Positions 13,589 to 26,400 of a DNA stretch of 64,000 nucleotides are shown one piece after another. The notes beneath the pieces were generated by a model that did no database searches, was not told the DNA's origin, and was given only the letters and a program-made list of their open reading frames with translations. Both the position numbers and the translations under genes were made by a program. This DNA is from Monarcha castaneiventris obscurior. Lineage: Eukaryota > Chordata > Aves > Passeriformes > Monarchidae. The stretch is taken from assembly GCA_026261815.1 (NCBI GenBank), contig JAMPIT010000379.1, positions 8,940,001 to 9,004,000 of the forward strand, given 5' to 3'. Within the stretch, counting starts at the first letter, position 1; the number at the start of each line of letters is the position of its first letter.

Positions 13589-16500
13589 TGACTTCAGTCT
13601 CACAGATATTTTCAGAACCTGAAATAGAGAGTAGATGAGGAAAGGCAGATCAGAGCTGAGGCTTCTAGGCCTCTGTTGTACATGTGAAAGAGAGCATTTA
13701 AAATATTGTATTTCATTTCTGTGGGAAAGTATCTAAAAAGAGGGATATGTGTCATATCAGAGGTACATCATCTTTTTTAAGAATTACCACTTTCCACCTC
13801 TTTAAAATGTGTCAGATCTTGTTCAACTTCAGTGGAGCTTTTTATAAGGTAGCATTTTTTAATCAGTGTCAATATGTGCTTCTCTTCGGTAGTATTAGTG
13901 TAAATAAACTACCAAAGTTTACCCTAAAATTGAGTTTGTTAAGTGCCTTAAGAGTTTGAAATTAACAAACATTTATACATACATTGAACTGCAACTTTAG
14001 ATTAGTAATGCCACAGATACATTTTCAGGTTCATTGTGTATGTTGTAACTGCAACCCAGAAGCCTGTGGTTAGATAATACTTACCATGCAATTTTTATCC
14101 CAAATTTTATTTTTCAAAATCAATAAATTAGTGGCAAGTGCAAAAGAATGAGTGCAAAATGGAAAAATCCAGTAGAATTAAATGCACTATTATTTTTTTA
14201 AATAACTAGATGGAAAAATACCATTTACATAGTAATGGGAAATGTCTCTTATTTCACACACAATGTTATGGATACTTAAAACCTGGAGGGAGAATAGTAT
14301 TTTAATAAAACTTTTGCTATTAATAATAAGTTTATCTCTTCTTACATTTCAGCTTTAAATAAGAATGTAATAATAGGAAGCAATGAAAAATCCAACCAGC
14401 TACTTTGAAGAGCTTGTAGAATTGAGGTGATGATGAATCTCAGACAGATAAGAAAATTCAGCACAAGATCGAGACAGAGATGGACAAATGCCAAGATAAA
14501 CCAGTAACATTATACAGAGACAATATATCACTTTTTTCATAGATCTGCACTTATTCACCTTGGGATACTCCCAATTATTTTTAGGACCTTACTCATTTCC
14601 TAGATGACAGATTAGAGATGTTACATTGTCAAGTCCTTGTGATTAGTGAAAGAAAGTTATGGAAAACCCCTGTGTCCTTCTGCTTTCTTTAATCTCTTAG
14701 AAAATAACTCATGTCTGCAGACTTCTCGTCTGAGGTCAAGAATTGTCCAGCATTTGAAATCAAATTAAGTGGTTTTGTCCATCCAAGAGTCATAGTAAAA
14801 GTACTAAAGACCTTTCATGAAAATAGGATTTCAAAAAGGCCATGCAGATACTCTTAGCTATTCTTAGTAAGCAAGGTGGTTGCACACTTCAACTTTCACC
14901 TTTAAACCAAAAATTGTAATAGCTGACCTTGAGCAAAATAATGTCATCACCAAAAATATGCTATTTTAACAACACCTTTATCTTTAATGTTGTTATATAC
15001 AGCTAGATTTGAAAAGGCAATTTCATTTTTAAACAGGTTGCATCATCTGCACCTCTATTTCTTCTCTGGAGCTAAAGGAAGTTTGACAAAGGGAATGAAA
15101 TCTCTTCGTTTATATTTGGAAAATAGATTCTGTAAAAATATGAGTAAGAATCCAAAAGCAAAATATCTTATTTTACTGAAGAGATACACAGCTTGAAACA
15201 ATGATTTTGGAAGAAGACTAGTGTTGATTAAGGAACATCTACTGAAAACATAAGTACATTCTCAAAAGAAAAGTCTGTCTGAATACAAAGTTTAGCCTTT
15301 TTATATGGAGACTCAGATGCCTAGAGCACTGAACTGGCAATTATTTTTTATAGCATTCATGCAAACCACTCAACAGCTTTTCAGAAGGGTTTTGCTCAGT
15401 ATCTCTGAATGAAGCAGCCTTCAGCACATCTATCCTGCATAGGTCAGATGCTGTTATTTTCTGTGATTTGGAAAGTGCTAAGTATTTTATAGGAACTTAA
15501 AGAGCTGGCAGTCTCATTCACTTTAGATGTAACAAAAAAGAAAGCACTAAACAAAAGATGTTATGGGGAAGGAAAGTCAGAGGATGTGATTATAAGATGT
15601 AGTAATGCAGGAATGCTTGACCTTGGCACTGAAGTAATAAAAAAATGCAAATCAAAACTCATATGTGCATGAAGATAACTTTATGTTTAAATTAGAAAGT
15701 GTCTTTAGATGAAGTCACAGTGAGTCTTTAGGGGTTTTTTAAAATAAAAATCCTCACCTTGACTTTTTAATTGATTACTCTCCTGTATAATAAATGGCAG
15801 TTAAAAAAAATCAAAAAGCTGATTGACAGATGGAAGTCACTTATGTTCTTTGTGAAATAACAGACTGCAAAGGGGAGTGACAAACAGAAATATGTAGTAC
15901 AAGAATGGAAAAAAAGATACTTCTACTTTACCTTCCCCTAGCCAGCTGTAATTTGTCCCATAAGAAACATATCTTATCTTACAGGACCTTTCTGCTCAGG
16001 AGTCACATTGATTGTCACAAGTACAGTTATTTTTTATTAATTTTCAAAGCTCTCTCCCAGGGAAGGCTTTGGTTCTCCCCTGTGAATGAATAGTTAGAAC
16101 AGAACTTTTCCCACTCACTATGCAATGCCCCCAAAAAATTGACTTGCATCAACTGTGATGCAGACAAAAGATATTAACATTTTATTATTTTAATGATTAT
16201 AGATAGTCTTTTTTTCATATGACACACTGAAAATTTTTCTCTATGACATTCCTGTCAAAACATTGCACACTGTCAGAATGTTGCAGGCATTTCAGGGGTA
16301 TGAAGGTTTTTTTACTCAATCTAGAAATAGTTTTGCTTGATTTTGTGAAAATTCCCATTTATACCATGTGCATTTTAGACTAACTTGTGGTCTGTTAAAG
16401 GTTAAGAAAAAATGCAGTTCCTAAAAGTATTATTTTTCCCTTTTATGGATGAGCACCAGGCTTTAAGACATCAGTGTAAATAGAGTTTCCTGTTCCAGGG

Positions 16501-19500
16501 AAGTTTGGCTACTGCAGGAGCCCAAAGGTCCTTTGGGAAAAGCTTGATAGGAACTATGAGTTGAATGTGACCTGAGGCTCCAGGAACCAAAGAGCCAGAA
16601 CTGGGGGAAACACATTTCACAGCCCTTTTGTGCAATCTTAAGTCCCACAAGCACTTCTGGGAAAGTAAACCCTTCATCATACACACAGCATTTTTTGCTA
16701 GATGAGTACTTATGCTAATGGCTTTTAGAAATCATTCTGTTATCTGTAGATCTGTTACTTCTTTCCTTGAAGCTTGCTGCAACTTCAAAAAAAAAAAATC
16801 TGCAGATTTGAAGAAATGCTGAGAAGGAATAGGAATGCTGAACATTTCTCTGTGGCTGGTAGGCATCCTACAAGATCCAGCCCAAATTGCAGTTTTGCAT
16901 TCAACATTTTTAGTAATTTTCTGAAGAAATTAGACATGAATTCCTATATGAATTCTTTTCCATTAGAAATGCTAATTTATCAGAACTATGTGTTTGTTTA
17001 TTCAGAACTCAGTGTGGTATTTTTTCCTCCTGCTTTGCTCACCTTCTCCCATTTCCAGCTGGGCAGAATTCGTGCATGTGAAGAAGGAAGGAGCAAAGCG
17101 AGCTGGGCAGGGGAGATGACTGACTGTGATGCAGAGCAACCACCACACTTCTGTGTTAACAAGGGTGCTTGTGTGAATATCACTTGACTGCATTTCTTCC
17201 TTCATCTGACCAAGTTTTAATTGGAACTCTGCCACAGATTTTCCAACATGGCATGAAATGAATCATACAACCTTTAACTCGATATCATTTCAAAAGGAGT
17301 AATAATAGTTGGCGGAGGTTTTTTCTGGTTTGTTTTGTTTCATTTTACTGGATGTGTTTTAGAAAACAAAGGCATTATCCCGTGTTTCTGGCTGTACTGC
17401 TGTAATGCAAAGAATTGAAACATTAAAATAATTTGGAATACTTGATCACTCAAGTTTATTTAATGTTTCCATTTACTTTCTTAGTACTAGTTTCTTTCAT
17501 TTAGCACTATCAAAAATAACAGTTAAAAAATTAATTAACATTACTGAAAATCTCAATATATATTTTGAAAAAATAAAAGCAGACAAGTTATGTTAATTGA
17601 AGGGATTGGAATGAAGTAATGTGTTCCAACTTTTCTTCATAACTACTCTTTGTGTTGCAAGAAGCTCTCCTTTGGAAGTCTGGAGAACAACTTGCATAAC
17701 TACATATTAATTCTGTTAGATTACCTCAAGTTTGTAATTCTGAAATTAAACAATTCTCCTTTTTTGTGTCCTAACTTTAAAAAGTATTCTCTCTCATTAT
17801 CCAAACTTTGAGTATGTTAGGCAGTTTGTCTATAGGGGTTATTCATGTGAAGAAAAACGTTGGGTGTGTGCTTTCTAAAGTCCTCAGTAAATCAACAAAG
17901 CTATACATAGCACAGTCTGATGTAGTTACCAGCTGATATTTCTGCAAAGACACTCCAAATGAGAGAGGAAATTCTGAACTTCCTTATTATTCCAACATGC
18001 TGAGCTTGCTAGTCAATAAAAGATTTCCAAGTTTTATTTAGTATATTGGTGGCATTTGGGTGGTTCCAGTGGCAGGTATCCTTTGCTTCCTCCTCTTTGT
18101 TAGCTATTAACTTTTCGTTAGTGTTGCATTTCTGAAACACTCAATTTTTATTATATGAGGTACAGCAATCAAACTATTTCCATTTAAGCATCCCAACTAC
18201 ATTCTCTTTTTTCTGTTAGCAGAAAACACTATTACATATTATAGGTTCATGGAGAGTGTGTCTGTTTTGTGTATGGAATTTGGAGAACTCTGATTTCAGG
18301 ATCTTGTTTTATAAAAGGATGTTGAATGTAGAAAGGGGTGTTAATCCTAAATATTGCATAGCTTTGGATTTCTCCTTTCAAGCTTTCATTCACGTCATCA
18401 TAGCCAGCCAACTTCTGCAAATCTAAGTAATTTGAGGTAATTTGAGGTGAAGAATAATGAAAAAAAAGAAACCAACCACGTTCATGGGGTAGAAATGTGG
18501 TTAGTAATTTAACAGAAAAACTCTGTTGTATAACAAGGAATAAAACAAAAGCAAAATCAGAATACTCATGTTAGTGGTTAGAAGAATCATATGATTAAAT
18601 ATATCCCCTTTGACTAGAATGGGTGTATATTTAAACAAAAGAAGAAATGCATCAGCCTTTTTCTAACACACAAGAAAGACACAATTGAGAAAAATGCTAA
18701 ATAATGCACATGGACGTGGTTAAGATGTCATAGGAAAGCAACAGGCACAGAGTGATTAATAGATAGTGGAACAGACACTCAAAGAGACAGATCTAGTGGA
18801 AGACTGTCTCTTACCTGGAAGGAAGATAATTGTTCTAAATCTGGTATTCAGCTCCCATCTCTGCTCCCTGGGGTGCAATTTTCAGCTCTGTGCTGGGGCA
18901 GGGTGTCAGCACGTCCCCAGCTGTGTAACTGTCAGCCAAGCACATGTACCTTTTTGTATCCTTTTTTTTCTTGCTTAATAGACGACTCCATTTTAAAAGC
19001 TGCCTTGTTTTATTTAGGGCATAAAGGTGTTAACAACACCTTGAACTCAAATTAAGATTTTGAGATGACAGGGTTAGGATATATGAGAAGACATGGAATG
19101 CTATTGACAGAGTTTTCCCTTCAAAAGTGCAAAGACAGTTTAATTTTCCAGACATGAAAACATCCTAGAATTGTTGTCATGGCAAAAATTAAAGGCTCTG
19201 TTAGTTGACTGTTAGATTCTTCTTGTTAACTTATCCTGTGAATAGCTCATTTTCATTTCCTTTTATTTTATTCCTTCTCATATTTAAAAGCAAAACATTC
19301 CTTTTCAATTTTGTCAGGCAGAAGAGCAGTTAGTACCTTTGTGGTATGTTTTGATGTTATTGACATAGGTGCTCCAAAACAAACAGCAAATTTCTGAAGT
19401 TGGAAGTTTTTCAGGGTTCTGTGTATGCATTGCAATCCTGGATAAAGTCATGTTTGGCTAAATCTGCTTATCTTTTACACAGATAGTCTGGTTGGAATTG

Positions 19501-22500
19501 CTATACAGCATTGTTGCCAGGTATTTCTTACATAAATTGTTCATAAACTCTTTGGATTAAAATTCAGTAATCTCTCTCCTAAACAGCCTTAGAACAAATT
19601 CTTTATCAGAAAATCATACCAAACAATGAAGCTTGTCAGAGTTCAAGAAGGCAGCGTTTGATCATGGGGGTCCAATTTAAAAGCTGCTTTTCATAACAAT
19701 GTGTGTGTTAGAGTATAACATTTTTTGAAGCAGAGTTGAAAGACTTCTGCTGAAGTGAGTCTTGACCCGCCAGGTTTCATGATACTTGCAGAAGATATAT
19801 TCTATTTGCATAACTGTGTGATTTCTACTCCTTAAACAGAATTTTCTATGAACTTCTCCTGTATTAATACCTATTAGAAAATAAATCCTGTGGTTTTTTA
19901 CTGTTCCATTTTCCCACAATTTTTTATAAATCTGTTACCAAATATTTCATGTTGTGCTTGGTCCTTGACAGATTCTCCAGGGAAGGGGTGTTTGAGCAAA
20001 ACAGCCTATAAAATGAAACTATCTGTACCCTACTCTGGGCCACCATGGTAATCCTACAGCTTGAGAGAAATTAGCCATGTCTTCTAAGAATTATCACTGG
20101 GAATTAATCTTCTACATTTCATCATCTGGGACACTGAGCTCCTTTCACTCCTTCAAAGATGCAATGTGTGTTTTCTTATTCCCATACTGGTGTAAAATAA
20201 ACAAAATTCCATAAAATTACTATTTTAACGTCAATTTCATCTGTTTCAACAATAGCTGTTGTGTGTTTCAGATATTCTTTTCAATTAAAATCATCACTGA
20301 CTTGATTCCAAATATCTGAGGGTGGTAGGCTGAAATAAAATTCAAACACGGAGTCATAGGATTCAGCCAAAGCCATGTTTTTATGTGGACTGTGGTATTG
20401 GTCTCTCTATCAAGTGGAAAAAGCAATGATTGATGCTGTGAATGTATCTGTAAATTTACCTGCCTAAGTACAGCACTGAGTTGTTACCAGAACTTTTTTT
20501 TTTTTAATTACTGTACTCACAAATTCTTGGAAGTATTATTGGTGTGGGCTGGGTAAAAAAAAAAAAACAACAAAAAACAAAAACCAAGAAACAAATCACT
20601 TTATTTTTAAGAGAACTAAAAATTCTCCCTAGAAATTTCTATACACTAAATCAGGTTGGTATCCTTTTTAAATAGTCAGCAGCATCCCGAATGCTAATGT
20701 ATTCTTCCATCATACTTATTCCTATGCATCCATCTTCTGAAAAATATGACTTTTTCTAATTTACAACTAAATCATCACAGACCATTTTCTTCTCTTTGAT
20801 TCCTCCAATTATGGGAAGCATGAGAAAGCAGACCTTCCCTTTCCTCACCCTCTTTATTGTACATCAGAAGCTGGTATTTTTGTCTGCTGCAGTTCAGACA
20901 ATGTCAAAGTGGAGGGGATCAAAAAAAAGAGAAAAATAAAAACAATAGCTAGGGCTGTCTGCCCATCCTTCCAGTGTGTGAACATGGAGAGTCTGAGGCA
21001 GTACTTTTCGTGGGATAGGATTTCACCAAGACCTAGCAAATTTAAAAACTATTGTTTTGAGACCTCAGTAAATGGAGTGGTTTTGTGGGGGAGAATTTTA
21101 GAAGCACTTCTCAGTTATGCATTACTGTACAAAGAACTCTCACCAGTGAAAGAAACCTTTATGTTTTAATTACAGATATGAATGCAAACAAGGCTATGGC
21201 TACTAATACTCAGATTCACAAGCACAGTTTTAGAGTCCTATTTAAAAATGTTGGCTGATAGATCTGGGCATATTTTTTAGGGCTGGGAATTGCTCATTAA
21301 TTGAGTTTCTGTAGTGTTATTTACTTTGTTAGATGTTGTATTTAATGTCTGTGGTTGTCCATCTTGGAAAGAGGGATGTACTACCTGAGTAGAAAAATGG
21401 TACCTATTTCCCAAAATTCTCAATAACATGAAAACCTGTTTTTATTGTTATTTTACCATTTGATGATAATTAGGCTTTTTGGGAGATGTTGTGTCTGGGA
21501 TGCAACATGATTGCATCTTTTCATTGCTTTGCTGAGAATTTTTTTTAACTGTTCTAAAATGGTAGTTGTACATTAAGGTATAAGGTAACTTCAAAGACAG
21601 CTTTAAGAAACACAGGTTTAAATTTTCTTTATCTCTGTCACAAAGTTTATTTGTTGATTCTGAAGGAATTAAATTGATAAATGCAGTGCTCAGGTAGCAC
21701 CCTGTGACATTTTAACCCGGGTTCAAAGCTTCTCTTGTGGTTCAGCTCCCTCAAAGAACCTTTGATGTTCTTACATTCGTTCACCCCTCATTTGCTATTG
21801 TCTTAAGTATTTACCTTCTGGAGTTTATTTAGGAAAGGTATTCTAAAATGTAGCAGTGTATCTTAAAGCAAGACTGTGGTAGGATAGAGATGCTTACAGA
21901 GATGTTAATTGCCTGTGATCTGTCATGTACTTACATACGAATTGCAAGGTCAGTACTAAACATATAGGATTCTGGATTATTAAATGGGAGGAAGAAAGTG
22001 TATGTTTCCTTGAAAGATATTTCTGTCATTTTCTCTTTTGGATGGTTTTCAAATTTGAGTATTGATTTTAACTTTTTTAACTCCAACATTTGGGTTAGAA
22101 AAAATCCCTGAAACTCATTTGAAAAATAGGCTTTTCAGAATACACTTACTTTGTGTAGCCCTTATAATTTTAAATATTAGTTTTTCACAGCTTTGTGTGA
22201 GCAATTAGTAATATGTGTGTGCAAAAGATTTATTCTGTTCTGTTCACTGGAAATGTTAAATCCCTCATGAGGCATTTGATATCAATGCTGACTGGAACAT
22301 CTGCCTTATTTTCATCACAAGGCTGACCACTGCGACTAATGTACATTATGCATGAGGTGGAAAATTAAACTAAGAAGAAATAGCATGGTCTGAGTGTGCA
22401 ATGCAAAATCAGAATCGCACAGATACAATGTTTTCTCAAGGGGAATACTGCCAAGAACTTATTTGTTTGCATAATTCCTGGGTATAAGATCTCTTTATTC

Positions 22501-22670
22501 TACTTTATTTTAGAAATAGGTTTTTTTAACCCCTAAACAAACAAGGCTGTATTATGAAATTGAAATGGTAAAATAAGGATGTAAACATAAAATGAAGATA
22601 AATTAGAAAGTTTTAAAGTCAAAGATAAATATTAGAATATTTTTTCGTTTTTCATTTCTTTCAGAAAACT
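13589..22670. other. intergenic, AT-rich, no gene seen
   Basis: About 9 kb without a recognisable gene, RNA or repeat copy. It includes several poly(A)/poly(T) runs and an A-rich, C-interrupted tract near 20558-20595. The open frame at 16774-17187 (137 codons) shows no domain, signal peptide or compositional bias and is taken as chance. Confidence 0.55.
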
Positions 22671-22845
22671 TAAGGCTGGAAGGAACTTCAGGGGTTGACC
22701 AGTCTTCCCCTCACAGGTTGCCCAGATGGGCTGTGGAGTCTTCGTCCTGAACAACTGGCTCCAGGTGGCTCTGCATGAGCAGGAAGGTTGGACCAGATGA
22801 CCTCCAGAGGTCCCATCCAGCCTCAATCATTCTGTGATTCTGTGG
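22671..22845 (+). mobile_element. CR1 LINE tail with short inverted piece
   Basis: The main part (from about 22712) is a sense CR1 3' end: GGGCTGTGGAGTCTTCGTCC, then GGTTGGACCAGATGACCTCC, AGAGGTCCCATCCAGCCTC and the terminal ATTCTGTGATTCTGTG repeat. The first 40 bases or so (22671-22712) instead resemble the opposite strand of the same tail (GGCTGGAAGGAACTTCAGGG). The element therefore looks like a small inverted pair, which could come from 5' inversion during insertion or from two nested insertions. Confidence 0.75.
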
Positions 22846-22894
22846 CCTGAAGCAAAATCAGCTGTACGTGTGTCATTTTTAACAGATTTGTCAA

Positions 22895-23480
22895 CCTGGT
22901 TTTAAAACATATTTGACCTCTATTTATAAAAACTGGAAGACTTTATCCATAGGCAGTATGTTCCAACACTTCCCTGTCTTCAGCTTCTTTGGAGCATTTT
23001 TCTTATCATTATAGCTAAAATTTTCTTAATGCAGGTTAAGTAATGATTTTCTGTCCTATCCTCAGTGGATATTAATCTCTACTGCATCAACTGTCTAGGG
23101 AGGTGAAAACTCTCATTTTGTCTTTCTGAAGGTTGCTTCACAGGCTAGAGAGAACATGCACATCTACATAGCCCAGTGTGGTGGGTTTTTTTACTTCCTT
23201 TCAGCAGCCTGACATTCTTGACTGGTGTTTGCCTGTCATCTACAATTACCCGCCAAGACTTCTTTCTTTGTTACTGCTTCTTACATTTATGTTCTTGATC
23301 TTTAATGTAGATTATTCCAGCCTTACTAAAACACCTTGCATTTGTTCCTGTTGTGTTTTATCTTACTATGTTTGGGCCATTTGTGTAAATTTCAAGATAA
23401 CTTTTATTAGTCGTGTTCTTGACATTTATTGAGGCCTCTCCCCACTTTCTAGAAGTTTGCAACTGTAATAAATAAATGCC
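22895..23480 (-). mobile_element. ancient CR1/L3-like LINE fragment (probable)
   Basis: Read on the minus strand this resembles old amniote CR1/L3-type LINEs. Matching segments, in the usual order, include the AGTATGTTCCAACACTTCCC region, GATTTTCTGTCCTATCCTCA followed by GTGGAT, CTTGCATTTGTTCCTG and AGAAGTTTGCAACTGTAATA. Similarity is from memory of the consensus and is diffuse, so the edges are approximate. The 84-codon hydrophobic open frame inside it (23178-23432) is antisense to the LINE and probably not a gene. Confidence 0.5.
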
Positions 23481-26400
23481 CTCTTCAATCAGCTGGGGAA
23501 AAAGTTTATTTTTACAACTGGTTGATCCATATAAAACTTTAGTCTAGAAATCCTTCCATTTTGATAGCAAACCACTGATAAACAATCTCTGGTTTTCATT
23601 TTGCAAAGAAAATATGTATAAAAAACTTAGTGTTGAAATTCTTCTTGGTGTGAATTTTGCTACAGAGGGAAAAAGATATCTGTGAAACGGTGCAAATAAC
23701 GTGTATCTCTAATGACTATACATATTTATAGAGGAAAAATTCAAAATTTCTAAACAAATTATTTATAAAGGAACCTTTATATGTAGTTCTTTGTAATTGC
23801 TACTTGGAGGGGGTATAGCTGTAGTTTAGTAATTCACAACTGGAATTACCCAGAGCTTAAAAATGCAAAATGAAAAAAGACACCTTTTTTTTTCTTAGGG
23901 GTTCTTCCTACTTATCTCTAACAAACTATTTCAAATCCCTTAGTTAAGAGCCTGAAATAAGGCAGTATGAAGTCACTGTGTAAACAAAGCTATAAAGAGC
24001 CAAAAGAAATTATCTAAATTGGAATTTTATTCATACTTAGTCAACAGTACTCAGACAGCTGTAGACTAACAGTAAAAAGTTAGCTGACACTTCATTATTT
24101 GCTAGTTTGTTTTTCTTGTAATCAGAGATGTTGGTACACTTTTAAAAATCAGTCTTCAGCTTGCCACTGTGCTTTTTGTAATGAAAATAATGGGAAAAAA
24201 TAGCTACACTAGTACTGATTATGTAGTCAAATGTTGTATACAGTAAATACTGATTTATATCCTATAGTGTATATATGTAATATATTGCCAATTTTTTTCC
24301 ATGTGCACTGTTTGCCACTTTGCAGTTTTCTAGCATCAATATGGAAAAAGGTGATTGACCTTAAAAGAAGGAAGAGTTAGGCTGCAGTTCCAGAACAGCT
24401 CACAGGGTGCACAGTAGAAGGGAAGGTTTGAGTTCCTCATGACTCAGTTTCTTTTGGTCTATTGATTGACCCTTTTCCCAACTGACTCTAATCAACCTGT
24501 TATAGCTAATCCCTGACTAGGCACCCTACCAAAGACAAATCTGCCAAAGACTTCCAATGATGCTCTGATTCTGCCACAGTTTTAACAGGAATGTGGGAGA
24601 AAGGGAGCCTAAAGCCAGTCTCTAAATTCAGCATGGAATTATGCTTAAGCCTGGAGAAGGGAAAGGGGGAGGACCATGATCCATGACCACCTTCTGCTCT
24701 GTTGTGACTCTGGACAAGTTAGCTCGAACATTTGTTTGTCCTGAATTCCCAAAGGTCCAGAACAGTGTTGGCAATGCTGACATATCTTTGTAAAGGATTA
24801 GTTGGGCGAAAAATAGTATTAAAATGGCCTTTGGTGTGAGGTGATTAAAAAAAAAAAAAAAGAAAAAGATGGGTTGGAAATAAAAAGCATGAATTATTTT
24901 TTTCAGAATGTCCTTAGCTGCAAGGTAAGAGCAGTAGGCAGAGGCCTGATAAACATCACTTTTAGGTGATCATCTAATGTTTCAGTCACATAGGAATTCT
25001 CAAGGAGTGTTGTATCTCCTTAGTGGCTTGCCTTAGTTCTTAATACAATGACCATTTAAAAGAACGTCCCATTTAGCTTGTGAGAAAGAGTTGAAACTGC
25101 AGCTGCTTCTGTGATCTTGGTCTGCTCAGTTGTAGATCCTTGAAAATCTTCTGAAATGGTAGCACTCATCTTCTTCCTTCCTGGATCATTCGTCTGTTAT
25201 ACATGCAGTTATTCCATGGAACTAGGGTCTGAGCAAAGTTCCTCCCCTTAGGTTTACAAAAAAAAAAAAAAAAAAAGCATTTAAACACTAGGAATCAAGA
25301 ACTTTGGGATTTTAATAGTCTGTTGTTGTGAAATTTATAGAATTGATTTTGATTTGTTACTTTCTGGAGAACTGTCTTTATACTACTAAGCTCAAAACCA
25401 ACCCTTCTTCTAAGAATCAAGCTGGTTATCCAGTTTTTAATTACTTTTACCAGAACAGTGGATAATAAATAATTAGTTCTTGAAAGCAAATTTTCCCTAG
25501 TGAATGTATTACACCTGTAAAGCAGCTAGAAGAGATATATTGATTCTGGCTGGAAATTTAAAATACAACCTTGAACACTTCGTGATCATCCCAGTGATAT
25601 GTCCAAATTACTTCTGGTGCCAAGCATTGTATTTAATCCACATTATTATTTAAATTCTTTCTGTGAAAGTATATATAATTAATTATTTACTAAGTTCTAT
25701 CACTAGTATTTGCAGAGCTGGAAAAGTGGTTTTTTCACTGTATCTCTATCAAGTTTTGTAATATAAATGTGTTTCTACTCACCTCTTATTTCAGTATTGT
25801 AGGATAGATTCTGACCTACAACTGTATAAATAACGATTTTAATGCATGGTTATTCTGTGCATGAAATCACATTACATGTATGTGAACCTATAAACTCTTG
25901 TTTTGTAGGTAAAGATGAGCAATAATCTGTGCTTTGTGAAAGCAGCCAATAATCAGCAGTCTGTGTCCTTGTCTTTATAACAAAGGGGTTTGTTTTAATC
26001 CTAATTACATATACATCTTGGGCATCTGGATACTTCAGCATTACATTTGAAGTTTTTGTAAACTGCACCATTGCAGCTATCTGCACATTCACTGCTTAGA
26101 GAACTACATTAAAACCCCTGTTAGTGTTTTACTATAGTACTATCAGAAAAAATACGTCCTATACCTCTTCTCATCACTATGATTTTAATCCAATCAATTC
26201 AACATGCAAAAGCACAGGGAAAGCTGGGAAAGTATTTCTGCAAAGGCTGTGCAAGTAATCTTCTGCTCCTTTTTGAGACAGCATCTGAACATATATCAAA
26301 ATCCACCAGTTTTCAATACAGATTTCTTAAATTTCTATTTTATTGAAAATCACTGGCAAAGGAAAAATATTGTTGAGTAATTTTTCTCTTTGAATAATAA

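Noticed and set aside
25080..25280. Poly(A) run at 25258-25276 as the tail of a processed pseudogene
   Set aside because: The preceding sequence shows no coding similarity, and no target-site duplication was found by eye.
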